A DNA stretch of 64,000 bases from Pseudoteredinibacter isoporae_A (GCF_040372805.1 NZ_BAABWJ010000001.1:1302001-1366000); one strand, 5' to 3'; shown: positions 41,597-50,636, counted from the stretch's first letter. Notes: generated from the sequence alone by a model not told the origin. A program made the numbers and translations.

Positions 41597-44280
41597 TGAT
41601 TCTCGCTAAGGACACTACTTCGAAGGGGCTGGCGTTCAGTGCTCAGAGTGTTTGCGCATACTGTGGTGTTGGTTGTGGCGTAGAGGTCGAGATGGAGAGC
41701 GGTCAGCCAACACACATTCAAGGGACGGAAGATCATCCGGCGAACTATGGTCGGCTCTGTGTGAAGGGCCAGCACCTGTTGGATACGATTGGTCATGAAG
41801 ATCGCCTGCTGTACCCAGAAATCAATCATCAGCGGGCCACTTGGACAGAGGCCGTGAATAAGGCGGCGAGTGGCTTGGCGGATATTATTGCCGAACATGG
41901 TCCAGATGCAGTGGCCTTTTATGTCTCCGGCCAGCTTCTCACAGAAGACTATTATCTCGCGAATAAATTGATGAAAGGTTATATCGGTTCCGCCAACATC
42001 GATACCAATTCCCGTCTGTGTATGTCTTCAGCGGTGGCCGCTTATAAGCGTGCATTTGGGGAGGATGTTGTTCCCTGTGATTATCAAGATTTAGAGCAAA
42101 CGGATTTGCTCATTTTGATTGGTTCCAATGCTGCTTGGACACATCCAGTGCTGTATCAGAGGATGGAGCGCGCCAAGCGTTTGAATCCTCACATGAAAGT
42201 TGTTCTGATCGACCCGAGACGAACGGCCAGCGCCGAATTGGCGGACTTATTTCTTCAGATTAAGCCAGGCAGTGATGCGGCACTCTACAATGGCCTGTTA
42301 AATTATCTGGCCCAAAACGGTGGGCTCGACCAGTCTTTTCTGGAACACCATGTTGAGAATTACGCCGCTGCTATTGAGGCTTGCGAAGACTGGAGTTTGC
42401 GGCGCACTGCAGAGTTTTGCGATGTGTCCGAGCAAGAGCTTGAGCAGTTCTTTCATTGGTTTTTGATCAATAAGCGAGTTGTCAGTTTTTATTCCATGGG
42501 GATTAATCAGTCTTCCTCAGGTGTGGATAAATGCCAGGCGATCATTAATGCTCACTTGGCTTCGGGGAAAATCCTCCGGCCGGGTTGCGGTCCGTTTTCC
42601 ATTACCGGCCAACCGAATGCGATGGGTGGTCGGGAAGTGGGTGGCTTGTCGAATCAACTCACGGCCCATATGGAATTGCACATTCCCGAACATCGTAATC
42701 ACGTGCAAGAATTTTGGCAGTCCCCCACGATGGCGAGTAAGCCGGGAAAGATGGCGGTTGAACTGTTTTCTGAATTGGCCTCGGGTAGGATAAAGGCCGT
42801 TTGGATCATGGCAACAAATCCGCTGGTGAGTCTTCCAGATCGCCCTGAAGTGATAAAAGCCTTGGAAAACTGTGAATTGGTCATAGTGTCCGAGTGTGTC
42901 AATAAGAGCGACACTTTAGCGTTTGCCGACATAAAATTCCCAGCCAGTGCCTGGCTTGAAAAAAACGGTACGGTAACCAATTCAGAGCGCCGCATTTCAA
43001 GACAGCGAGGTTTGATTCCGGCTCCGGCCGAAGCCAAGGCTGATTGGGAAATCATTGCCGATGTCGCTCAGGCTATGGGCTTTTCGGGTTTTCATTATCA
43101 GCATCCAGCCGAGATTTTTGATGAATGGACGAAGCTAACGACCTATGAAAATCATGGGCAGCGCCAGTTGGATCTTGGGCAGCTCAGCAATCTGAGTATC
43201 AGCGAATACAACTCCCTACAGCCTCAACAGTGGCCTCTTCCTGACAAAAAGGCATCTGGGCGTCCCTTTGAGGGAATGCGTTTCAGCACCGCGTCGGGGA
43301 AGGCGAAAATGTTTGCGATCGAGCCGAGATTGCCTGTGCACATGGCTGACCGTTCCTTTCCTTACGTAATGAACTCAGGGCGCTTGAGGGATCAATGGCA
43401 CACCATGAGTCGAACGGGGCGATCCGCGAATTTAAATGGGCACATAGATAGGCCATGTGTTTATATCAATTCTAAAGATGCAAAAGTGTTGGGGGTCCAA
43501 GCGGGAGGGTTAATTAAGGCATCTTCTCGAGTGTCTGATGTGGTGGCCTTTGCTGAAATAAGTGATGATGTTGTTCAAGGGCAGTGTTTCATGCCTATTC
43601 ATTGGTCGGAACAATTTGCGTCTTCAGCGAATGTCAGCAACCTCTACCCGGGTATTGTTGATCCGATATCGGGCCAGCCTGAGTCCAAGCAAACTGTAGT
43701 CAACCTTGAAGCGCTACATAGTGAGCGATATATACAGCTCTATTCAAAAACGGAGTTGAGCTTGCGAGAAGGTTTTTGGGTCAAGAGCCGGGGGCACGAA
43801 GGCTTTCATTATCTGCTGGCCTTTCCTGATCAGGAGGTGAACTGCCAAGAGTATTTGAAGATTATCAGTGGTGTTCATGGCGAGTGGTTATCTTACTCCC
43901 ATGGTGTCGCTGAAAATATGATGTGTTTGAGGGAAGGAAAGGTCGAATTTTTGGCTTTCGTTCGGGATCAACCTGTGAATGTCAGTAGAGAGTGGTTGGA
44001 TTACATTTTTGCTCAAGCGCCTCTGGGGTTTTCTGATATTCAATGCGTATTACGTGGCCAGGCTGGCAACGCTTTTGAGCTTGGACCCAAGATCTGCAGT
44101 TGTTTCAATGTGCACCAAAAAACCATTGTGGACGAAATCGAATCTGGAGCGGGCTCCGTTTCGGAATTGGGGGAACGTCTGCGTTGCGGTCGTAACTGTG
44201 GTTCCTGCAAGCCGGAGTTGGCCAGTTTGATTAAACAGCACAGTACAAACAATGTCTCAATTTTGGGCGAGAGCGCATAA
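41596..44280 (+). CDS. nasA: Assimilatory nitrate reductase, catalytic subunit
   Basis: NasA reduces nitrate to nitrite in the cytoplasm using a bis-MGD molybdenum cofactor. The 894 residues start with the [4Fe-4S] cysteines Cys20, Cys23, Cys27 and Cys55. The molybdenum-ligand cysteine lies in 'NSRLCMSSA' (about 141). The C-terminus has a BFD-type [2Fe-2S] domain (about 833-870: 'CSCFNV' and 'CGRNCGSC'), as in Klebsiella NasA, which receives electrons there. No NasC-type flavoprotein gene lies in the window. The start overlaps nirD by one base (TAATG), and cobA follows after two bases. Confidence 0.96.
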   Translation: MILAKDTTSKGLAFSAQSVCAYCGVGCGVEVEMESGQPTHIQGTEDHPANYGRLCVKGQHLLDTIGHEDRLLYPEINHQRATWTEAVNKAASGLADIIAEHGPDAVAFYVSGQLLTEDYYLANKLMKGYIGSANIDTNSRLCMSSAVAAYKRAFGEDVVPCDYQDLEQTDLLILIGSNAAWTHPVLYQRMERAKRLNPHMKVVLIDPRRTASAELADLFLQIKPGSDAALYNGLLNYLAQNGGLDQSFLEHHVENYAAAIEACEDWSLRRTAEFCDVSEQELEQFFHWFLINKRVVSFYSMGINQSSSGVDKCQAIINAHLASGKILRPGCGPFSITGQPNAMGGREVGGLSNQLTAHMELHIPEHRNHVQEFWQSPTMASKPGKMAVELFSELASGRIKAVWIMATNPLVSLPDRPEVIKALENCELVIVSECVNKSDTLAFADIKFPASAWLEKNGTVTNSERRISRQRGLIPAPAEAKADWEIIADVAQAMGFSGFHYQHPAEIFDEWTKLTTYENHGQRQLDLGQLSNLSISEYNSLQPQQWPLPDKKASGRPFEGMRFSTASGKAKMFAIEPRLPVHMADRSFPYVMNSGRLRDQWHTMSRTGRSANLNGHIDRPCVYINSKDAKVLGVQAGGLIKASSRVSDVVAFAEISDDVVQGQCFMPIHWSEQFASSANVSNLYPGIVDPISGQPESKQTVVNLEALHSERYIQLYSKTELSLREGFWVKSRGHEGFHYLLAFPDQEVNCQEYLKIISGVHGEWLSYSHGVAENMMCLREGKVEFLAFVRDQPVNVSREWLDYIFAQAPLGFSDIQCVLRGQAGNAFELGPKICSCFNVHQKTIVDEIESGAGSVSELGERLRCGRNCGSCKPELASLIKQHSTNNVSILGESA

Positions 44281-44282
44281 TA

Positions 44283-45116
44283 ATGAATACCTTATCTAAA
44301 CCGACGAATCATGCTCATTCTGCTCTAAAAACAGAGGGTGGAAAGGTGTACTTTGTGGGTTCGGGGTGCGGCGATCCGGAATTGTTGAGCCTGAAAGCCC
44401 ATCGTTTATTGCAGAGTGCTGATGTGATTTTGTTTGATGCTTTGGTTGATAAGACCTTGCACGATTATTTTCCACGGCGAGCTGAGACGATTTATGTCGG
44501 TAAGCGTTGTTCAGAACACAGTATGAGCCAAACGGATATTGGTGAATTGATGGTGAGCAAAGCACGCCTGGGAGCGACGGTAATTCGACTGAAGGGCGGT
44601 GACCCAAGTATTTTCGCGCGCCTCGCGGAAGAAACGGATTTATTAAGCCGACACAATATTCCTTTTGCCGTTGTACCTGGCGTGACGGCGGCCAGTGGTT
44701 GCTCGGCGTATTCCGGTATTCCTCTCACGCATAGAGATTGTGCTCAGTCGGTTAAATTCGTCACGGCCTATCAGCAGGCAGGAGGTGCGGATATAGATTG
44801 GAAACATTTGGCCTGTGAGTCAGGTACCTTGGTGTTTTACATGGGACTTTCAAAAATCACATATATTGCTCATCAGTTAATGGCCTATGGTATGGATTGC
44901 GACACCGCGATAGCCGTGGTCGACAAGGGCAGTTTGTCTGATCAATGTGTGTTGATCAGTCAGCTGCGCAGCCTTGAAACGGATTTGTTGACGGTCGAGT
45001 TGTCAGGCCCGGCAATGATTATTGTCGGAGAGGTCGTGAATAGGCGAGCCAGTATTTCGCTCGAATTGTTGGCTGAACCTTGTGCGGATATGTGGGCCTT
45101 ACTCAGCTTTGGATGA
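44283..45116 (+). CDS. cobA: Uroporphyrinogen-III C-methyltransferase (SUMT)
   Basis: SUMT adds two methyl groups to uroporphyrinogen III, giving precorrin-2, the precursor of the siroheme used by NirB. The 277 residues show the SAM-binding loop 'GSGCGDPELLSLKA' (about 24-37), 'RLKGGDPSIFAR' and 'VVPGVTAASGCSAYSGIPLTHR' (in two parts). It is the methyltransferase only; the dehydrogenase/ferrochelatase half of CysG is missing, so precorrin-2 must be finished by another enzyme coded elsewhere. It is the last gene of the nitrate operon, two bases after nasA. Confidence 0.95.
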   Translation: MNTLSKPTNHAHSALKTEGGKVYFVGSGCGDPELLSLKAHRLLQSADVILFDALVDKTLHDYFPRRAETIYVGKRCSEHSMSQTDIGELMVSKARLGATVIRLKGGDPSIFARLAEETDLLSRHNIPFAVVPGVTAASGCSAYSGIPLTHRDCAQSVKFVTAYQQAGGADIDWKHLACESGTLVFYMGLSKITYIAHQLMAYGMDCDTAIAVVDKGSLSDQCVLISQLRSLETDLLTVELSGPAMIIVGEVVNRRASISLELLAEPCADMWALLSFG

Positions 45117-45128
45117 CATTCTGCCAAT

Positions 45129-45158
45129 AAAAAGGCCAGAGTAAACTCTGGCCTTTTT
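45129..45158. terminator. Bidirectional terminator between cobA and hslU
   Basis: A5-GGCCAGAGT pairs perfectly with ACTCTGGCC-T5 around a two-base centre. It ends the nitrate operon on the plus strand and hslVU on the minus strand, whose stop is 23 bases away. Confidence 0.93.
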
Positions 45159-45180
45159 GCGGGGAAGAGATTTGCCTTGC

Positions 45181-46500
45181 TTATAGAATAAAGCGACTCA
45201 GATCTTCATCCTGTGCCAGTTCACCTAAAGCATTGCTGACGTAGTTGGCGTCAATGGTAATCGGGCCCTTGCTGTCACTGGCGTCGAAGGAAATTTCCTC
45301 TAATAAACGTTCAAGCACAGTGTGTAACCTGCGGGCACCAATATTTTCAGTGCGTTCATTGACGTCGAATGCCGTCTCGGCAATTTTTCGTATACCGTCG
45401 TCGGTGAAATTAAGTTCCAGACCTTCTGTTTCCAGCAGAGCTTTTTGTTGCTCGGTGAGGGAGGCATTCGGTTCTACCAAGATACGTTCAAAATCCGATG
45501 CACTGAGAGCTTCCAGCTCCACGCGGATAGGTAAACGCCCCTGCAATTCGGGAATCAGGTCCGAAGGTTTCGCCAGGTGAAATGCGCCTGATGCCACAAA
45601 CAAAATATGATCAGTTTTGATCATGCCGTGTTTGGTGCTGACGGTGCAGCCTTCAATGAGTGGCAGCAAGTCACGCTGAACACCCTCGCGGGAAACATCA
45701 CCGCCGGCGTTTTCCTGCCGTTTGGCCACTTTGTCGATTTCATCGATGAACACAATGCCGTTTTGTTCCGCTGCTGCAATGGCTTTGGCTTTAACATCTT
45801 CTTCGTTGATAAGCTTGGCAGCTTCCTCGTCTTGAAGCTGTTTCATAGCCTGTTTAACGGTGAGTTTGGTTTTTTGGGTTTTGCCAGTGTTCATGGACGA
45901 AAACATATTTTGCAATTGGCTGGTCATGTCTTCCATGCCCGGAGGTGCCATGATTTCTACACCGACAGGCGTGGTCGCCAATTCCAGTTCAATTTCTTTA
46001 TCGTCCAGTTCACCTTCGCGTAGTTTTTTGCGAAAAATCTGACGTGTGCCGCTTTCAGCTTTTTCGCTCAAATCTTCACCACGGGCCGGAGGCAGGAGAG
46101 CATCCAGAATGCGTTCTTCGGCTGCATCGTAGGCTCGATGTTCAACTTTGGCTTTTTCTTGCTCGCGATACATTTTGATCGACATATCGACGAGGTCACG
46201 CACAATGGATTCAACGTCACGACCAACATAGCCGACCTCAGTAAATTTGGTCGCTTCAACTTTAATGAACGGTGCATTCGCGAGTTTTGCCAGACGGCGA
46301 GCAATTTCAGTTTTGCCGACACCGGTTGGGCCGATCATCAAAATATTTTTCGGAGTGATTTCATTGCGCAGCTCTTCGTCCAGCTGCATACGGCGCCAAC
46401 GGTTGCGCAGGGCAATGGCGACGGCTCGTTTGGCATCTTTCTGACCGATGATGTGTTTGTCCAGCTCGTGAACAATTTCTCTAGGTGTCATATTGGACAT
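45181..46500 (-). CDS. hslU: ATP-dependent protease ATPase subunit HslU (ClpY)
   Basis: HslU is the AAA+ unfoldase that feeds proteins to the HslV peptidase. At 439 residues it has the usual length. The order is 'TPREIVHELDKHIIGQ', Walker A 'GPTGVGKT' (57-64), 'GYVGRDVES' pore-loop region (about 90), an I domain (about 110-235), Walker B 'GIVFIDEIDK', and 'ENIGARRLHTVLERLLEE' sensor 2. The C-terminal 'DEDLSRFIL' is the tail that docks into HslV. It starts eight bases after hslV and shares its heat-shock-type promoter. Confidence 0.98.
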   Translation of the reverse strand: MSNMTPREIVHELDKHIIGQKDAKRAVAIALRNRWRRMQLDEELRNEITPKNILMIGPTGVGKTEIARRLAKLANAPFIKVEATKFTEVGYVGRDVESIVRDLVDMSIKMYREQEKAKVEHRAYDAAEERILDALLPPARGEDLSEKAESGTRQIFRKKLREGELDDKEIELELATTPVGVEIMAPPGMEDMTSQLQNMFSSMNTGKTQKTKLTVKQAMKQLQDEEAAKLINEEDVKAKAIAAAEQNGIVFIDEIDKVAKRQENAGGDVSREGVQRDLLPLIEGCTVSTKHGMIKTDHILFVASGAFHLAKPSDLIPELQGRLPIRVELEALSASDFERILVEPNASLTEQQKALLETEGLELNFTDDGIRKIAETAFDVNERTENIGARRLHTVLERLLEEISFDASDSKGPITIDANYVSNALGELAQDEDLSRFIL

Positions 46501-46508
46501 GGTCTTAC

Positions 46509-47048
46509 TCAGTATTCCAGTTCTTCAATAGTGTGGTTCTGATTGGTGTACACGCAAATGTCGCCGGCAATTTTCAAACCTTGCTTGACGATATCGATGG
46601 CTTCCATCTCGGTGTTATCCAGTAATGCGCGAGCAGCAGATTGAGCAAATGGCCCGCCGGAGCCAATGGCAATCAAGTCGTCTTCGGGTTGGATGACGTC
46701 GCCATTGCCGGTAATAATCAATGAAGCCTCTTCATTCGCGACGGCGAGTAGGGCTTCGAGTTTTCGCAGTGCGCGATCCGATCGCCAGTCCTTCGCCAGC
46801 TCCACAGCGGCGCGAACCAATTGGCCATTGTGGGCTTCCAGCTTGGCTTCAAAGCGTTCAAACAGGGTAAAGGCATCTGCGGTGCCACCGGCAAAACCGG
46901 CCAGCACTTTGCCGCCATGCAAACGGCGAACCTTTCGGGCATTGCCTTTCATGACGGTATTGCCCATTGATACTTGCCCGTCGCCGCCAATGACGACTTT
47001 GCCATTGCGACGAGCGGATAGAATAGTTGTGCCTCGATATTGTTCCAC
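46509..47048 (-). CDS. hslV: ATP-dependent protease peptidase subunit HslV (ClpQ)
   Basis: HslV is the proteasome-like N-terminal threonine peptidase. The 179-residue product begins 'MEQYRGTTIL': the active Thr is Thr7, so a six-residue propeptide must be removed. E. coli HslV lacks that extension, but other bacteria have it. Further family features are 'GGDGQVSMGNTVMKGNARKVRR' (in two parts), 'AGFAGGTADAFTLFE' and 'AIGSGGPFAQSAARALL'. The start is GTG with AAAGGA upstream. A sigma-32-like promoter lies at 47107-47134. Confidence 0.97.
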   Translation of the reverse strand: MEQYRGTTILSARRNGKVVIGGDGQVSMGNTVMKGNARKVRRLHGGKVLAGFAGGTADAFTLFERFEAKLEAHNGQLVRAAVELAKDWRSDRALRKLEALLAVANEEASLIITGNGDVIQPEDDLIAIGSGGPFAQSAARALLDNTEMEAIDIVKQGLKIAGDICVYTNQNHTIEELEY

Positions 47049-47106
47049 GGGACGTCCTTTCTAAAGGGTACGGAATGCCAAACGGAAATTGGCGATTACC
47101 CATTTA

Positions 47107-47134
47107 AGTATGGGCAATACGCAGGCTTTTCAAG
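47107..47134 (-). promoter_or_regulatory. Heat-shock (sigma-32/RpoH) promoter of hslVU
   Basis: Read on the minus strand, CTTGAAA (47134-47128) is followed after 12 bases by GCCCATACT (47115-47107). This fits the RpoH consensus CTTGAAA-N11-16-CCCCATnT with one mismatch. It lies 59 bases upstream of the hslV start codon. Confidence 0.8.
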
Positions 47135-47201
47135 CATTTCCGGTTGGGAGATATGCAAAGGACTGTAAACGTGCAGGGCTTGCAACTGAGCAGGGAAGGC
47201 G

Positions 47202-47224
47202 GGGCACCCCCAATGTGGGTGCCC
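47202..47224. terminator. Hairpin between SPOR gene and hslV
   Basis: GGGCACCC pairs perfectly with GGGTGCCC around a seven-base loop, 14 bases after the SPOR gene's stop (minus strand). No U-tract follows, so it may be a rho-dependent or partial terminator, separating the SPOR/priA side from the hslVU promoter. Confidence 0.5.
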
Positions 47225-47237
47225 GAGTTGAACCGTT

Positions 47238-47852
47238 CTAGCGAGCCTCACGCTCAATGACCAGGGTTTCTATCCCCTTGCTGATCAATTTGCCGCGGGT
47301 GTTGGCCAATTTGGACTTACTGGCATAGGGGCCCACCAAGACGCGATGCCAGATACTGCCGTTTCTAACTTTGACCTTTTCAACCTGGCTGTCGAAGCCA
47401 GACAAGGCCAATTCTGCATGCAAGCGGTCAGCATCATTGGGGCTGCGGAATGAGCCAACCTGCAGCAGGTATTCCATGTCTTTTTGTTCGCGTAGGCCTC
47501 CGCCATCATACGCGTCGGCGGATTTTTCCACGACCACTTCGGATTCTTTCAGAAGTTCGTAAAAATCAAAGCGTGGCTGGGGAACCGGTTTTTCTGCGGC
47601 CGCCTGAGTTTTCTTACTTTGGGGTTTTTGTGGACTGCTGTCCTGGGGGACCGGAATCACGCCGCTGAGAAAAATCAGGAACGTTGCCAGGCTGCCGAGC
47701 AGGCCGCCGCTTAAAAACCATAACCAGCCACTGGCGCTGCGGGTCTGGGTTTTCTTGTTGCTGGTACGGCGCTTGTTGCCCTTGTTGCTGGTACTGCGAG
47801 TACTATTCCGGGCGGTACTGCTGCGCTTCTTTTTGGCGAAATCCTGACTCAT
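47238..47852 (-). CDS. SPOR-domain membrane protein (FtsN-like)
   Basis: A 204-residue bitopic protein. The first 42 residues are very basic and low in complexity (Lys, Arg, Ser, Thr, Asn). One membrane helix follows (about 43-66, 'WLWFLSGGLLGSLATFLIFL'), then a proline/lysine linker, and a C-terminal SPOR domain (about 125-204) that binds denuded peptidoglycan at the division site. In Pseudomonas an equivalent gene sits between argS and hslV, but here argS is absent between it and priA. Whether it does the job of FtsN is inference; the short length and conserved place support it. Confidence 0.88.
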   Translation of the reverse strand: MSQDFAKKKRSSTARNSTRSTSNKGNKRRTSNKKTQTRSASGWLWFLSGGLLGSLATFLIFLSGVIPVPQDSSPQKPQSKKTQAAAEKPVPQPRFDFYELLKESEVVVEKSADAYDGGGLREQKDMEYLLQVGSFRSPNDADRLHAELALSGFDSQVEKVKVRNGSIWHRVLVGPYASKSKLANTRGKLISKGIETLVIEREAR

Positions 47853-47916
47853 GGGGTCCTTGCTTGTTAATCCTTGATGGCGAATGGTTGACTACAGACT
47901 GGGAAAGCTGGCCATT

Positions 47917-50115
47917 CTACATCATGTCCAATGGATCGACATCAAGTGAGCAGCGAATGTTGTGGGGCATTTTACTTTGCTCCAGATATTGTCCAACCAG
48001 TTGTAACAGATGCTGCATATGGCGCCGGGTTTCGCAGTTAAACTGGAGTTGAAAACGAAACATTTGCTTGCGCTTTTCCATGGGGGCGGCAAACGGCCCG
48101 AGATATACTCGTTCGGGGCTTGGCGGAGCGTACTGCTCAAGCCACTGACGCAGACCTTGTAGGTAAGCTTCGGCCTGGAAGCCATCTTTGCTGTCGCAAT
48201 GCAGTAGGGCCAGCTGTCGGTAGGGAGGCATATGGGCGAGTTGGCGCTCGCGCAGGATTTGGCGAGCAAATAGGTGGTAGCCTTGTTCAAGCAGAGTCTC
48301 AAGCAGCGGGTGATCTTTGTTGTGGCTTTGAATGATGACTCGGCCCGGCTTTTCGGCCCGGCCCGCGCGCCCGGCGACCTGGGTGATCAGTTGCCCCATG
48401 CGTTCTGGCCCACGAAAGTCTCCACTGAACAGGCCGCCATCGGCATCGACGATAACCACTAAAGTGACGTTTGGGAAATGATGCCCTTTGGCCAGCATTT
48501 GCGTGCCCAGAAGAATGCAGGGTTGGCCCTGATCGACTTCATGCAGTAACTCGTGCATAGCCTGCTTTTTGCGGGTGCTATCGCGATCAATTCGAATAAT
48601 TTGAGTTTCAGGGAAGTATTCTTGCAAAGTTTCTTCGCTGCGTTGAGTGCCGTAGCCTTGGCCAATCAGTTCACGACTGAAGCAATCCGGGCATTGTGAG
48701 GGTAGGGCCATGCTGGCCTCACAGTGATGGCAACGCAATTGCCTTTGGGCCTTGTGCAGAGTCATGCGTGCGCTGCAGTGGCGGCACTCCGCAACCCAGC
48801 CGCAGTTATGGCAGAGCAGGCTGGGGGCAAAGCCTCGGCGGTTCAGGAAAACCAGAACTTGATTGCCGGCTCCTAAGGTCTGGCCAATGGCGTCCAAGCT
48901 GTGTTGGCTGAGACCACCAATCAGTGTTTGTTGTTTGATATCGTCGACACTGATCGCCGGTGGTCGTGCGGCACCGGCCCTGCGGGTCAGCCGCAAATGG
49001 TGATAGCGTCCTTGAATCGCATTGTGCAGGCTCTCCAGGCTCGGTGTTGCAGTGCCCAATACGATAGGGATGCCCGCTTTCTGGGCACGAAAGATGGCCA
49101 GATCGCGGCCTGAGTAACGTACGCCGTCCTGCTGTTTGAACGATAAATCATGTTCTTCATCAATGATAATGATGCCCGGCTTGTACAGGGGAGTGAACAC
49201 GGAGGAGCGGGTGCCGATAATGATTCCGGCCTGGCCGGATTTGGCCATACTCCAGGCCTGTAGCCGCTCTCTATCGTTCAAGCCTGAGTGGATGGCGACT
49301 ACCGGGCAGCGGAAGCGATTCTGAAAACGGCCAAGTGTCTGCGGTGTCAGGCCAATCTCAGGGATCATCACCAGGGCCTGCTTGCCCTGTCGCAACACCT
49401 CGGCGATGGCCTGAAGATAGACTTCGGTCTTGCCACTGCCTGTGGTGCCTTCCAGTAAATAGCAGGCAAACTCGCGGTATCGCAATTGATCCAGAGCGGC
49501 GCTCTGTTCTTCATTAAGCTCGAGAGGAGGTTGCTTTTGCTGTTCTTCGGCCGCAATGCTCGGCAGTTGCTCGCTTTGCCAAAACAGCAGGCCTTTTTCC
49601 TGCATGGCTTTAACGACAGTACTGCTGATGCAGAGACGTTTTAAGTCTGTTTTATCGAGCTTTCCTTCTTCCTGAAGGGCGGCCAGGAGGGCCGCTTGCT
49701 TACGTGCTTTGCTCAGTCCGCCTGAAGGTAATCCGAGACCTTCCTGGGTGAGTTTCAGGTATTCCTGTTGCGGCGAACTGACCGTTTCGCCATTACGCAG
49801 GAGCTTGGGTAATGCTGTGCTGTAGGTCTCTCCAATGGGGCATTGATAGTAGCGACTGCAGAAATTCAGGAGCTGGCGGATATCTTCTGGGACCAAACTG
49901 TTCTCATCCAGGAGGTCTCCGGCGGGTTTGAGTGTGTGCAGATCCTGATCGCTGTCCGTGGACTGTTCGATCACGATCCCGATCAGCTCGCGTTTCCCGA
50001 AGGGCACCCGCACACGAGCGCCAATAGGGTATTCGCGCTTATCTTCACCGATATAGTCAAACAGACGGCGAAGCGGCACGGGAAGGGCGAGTCGAATAAT
50101 GGTCTTTGGAGGCAT
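47917..50115 (-). CDS. priA: Primosomal protein N' (replication restart helicase PriA)
   Basis: PriA recognises stalled forks and reloads the replisome. The 732 residues contain an N-terminal 3'-DNA-binding domain ('RLALPVPLRRLFDY' at the start) and a helicase core with Walker A 'GTTGSGKTEVYLQ' (about 222) and DEAH-type 'IIIDEEHDLSFKQQDG'. An inserted zinc domain follows with eight cysteines between about 433 and 480 ('CHNCGW', 'CRHC', 'CHHC', 'CPDC'). Motif VI is 'QVAGRAGR'. It is divergent from rpmE with 267 bases between them. It is normal for the family. Confidence 0.97.
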   Translation of the reverse strand: MPPKTIIRLALPVPLRRLFDYIGEDKREYPIGARVRVPFGKRELIGIVIEQSTDSDQDLHTLKPAGDLLDENSLVPEDIRQLLNFCSRYYQCPIGETYSTALPKLLRNGETVSSPQQEYLKLTQEGLGLPSGGLSKARKQAALLAALQEEGKLDKTDLKRLCISSTVVKAMQEKGLLFWQSEQLPSIAAEEQQKQPPLELNEEQSAALDQLRYREFACYLLEGTTGSGKTEVYLQAIAEVLRQGKQALVMIPEIGLTPQTLGRFQNRFRCPVVAIHSGLNDRERLQAWSMAKSGQAGIIIGTRSSVFTPLYKPGIIIIDEEHDLSFKQQDGVRYSGRDLAIFRAQKAGIPIVLGTATPSLESLHNAIQGRYHHLRLTRRAGAARPPAISVDDIKQQTLIGGLSQHSLDAIGQTLGAGNQVLVFLNRRGFAPSLLCHNCGWVAECRHCSARMTLHKAQRQLRCHHCEASMALPSQCPDCFSRELIGQGYGTQRSEETLQEYFPETQIIRIDRDSTRKKQAMHELLHEVDQGQPCILLGTQMLAKGHHFPNVTLVVIVDADGGLFSGDFRGPERMGQLITQVAGRAGRAEKPGRVIIQSHNKDHPLLETLLEQGYHLFARQILRERQLAHMPPYRQLALLHCDSKDGFQAEAYLQGLRQWLEQYAPPSPERVYLGPFAAPMEKRKQMFRFQLQFNCETRRHMQHLLQLVGQYLEQSKMPHNIRCSLDVDPLDMM

Positions 50116-50382
50116 AGTTTGATACTGATTAATGGAGGCACATTATAAGTACCAGTGACGACTGAATACCAATCGGATTCGAAGTGTGGATTGTTGGCGA
50201 GAGCAGGCCAGTATTCTTGGCTTCTACCCATGGGGTGTAATTTTGCTTGCGTTCTCGCTTTGTTCTGTTAGTATGCGCCGTCTATTTTTTGGCCGCTGCG
50301 GCTGGCCCAAAAGCGCTTTATACCGTTTCCGTGCTTGGCAATGATCGAGTGGCGGGGACAAGATTAATTAATGAGGCACACT

Positions 50383-50595
50383 ATGAAAGCTGATATCCAT
50401 CCGAATTACGGTGAGATTACTGCGACTTGTTCTTGCGGTAATACCATCAAGACTGGCTCCACCTTGGGCAAAGATCTGCACTTGGACGTATGTTCAGAGT
50501 GTCACCCTTTCTACACTGGTAAGCAGAAAGTTGTTGATACCGGTGGTCGTATCGATCGCTTCAAGAAGCGTTTCGGCAGCCGCATCAAGAAGTAA
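50383..50595 (+). CDS. rpmE: 50S ribosomal protein L31
   Basis: A 70-residue ribosomal protein that bridges the large and small subunits. This is the zinc-binding (C+) form: cysteines in 'TCSCGN' and 'VCSECHPF' complete the four-cysteine site. The ATG at 50383 gives the family start 'MKADIHPNYGEI', with GAGG upstream; an earlier ATG four codons upstream is less likely. A strong terminator follows 41 bases downstream. Organisms with a C+ form often also have a zinc-free copy elsewhere. Confidence 0.97.
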   Translation: MKADIHPNYGEITATCSCGNTIKTGSTLGKDLHLDVCSECHPFYTGKQKVVDTGGRIDRFKKRFGSRIKK

Positions 50596-50636
50596 TTCTT
50601 GCTGGTCCTTCACCGGACTTCTTAACGCCGGTGGTC

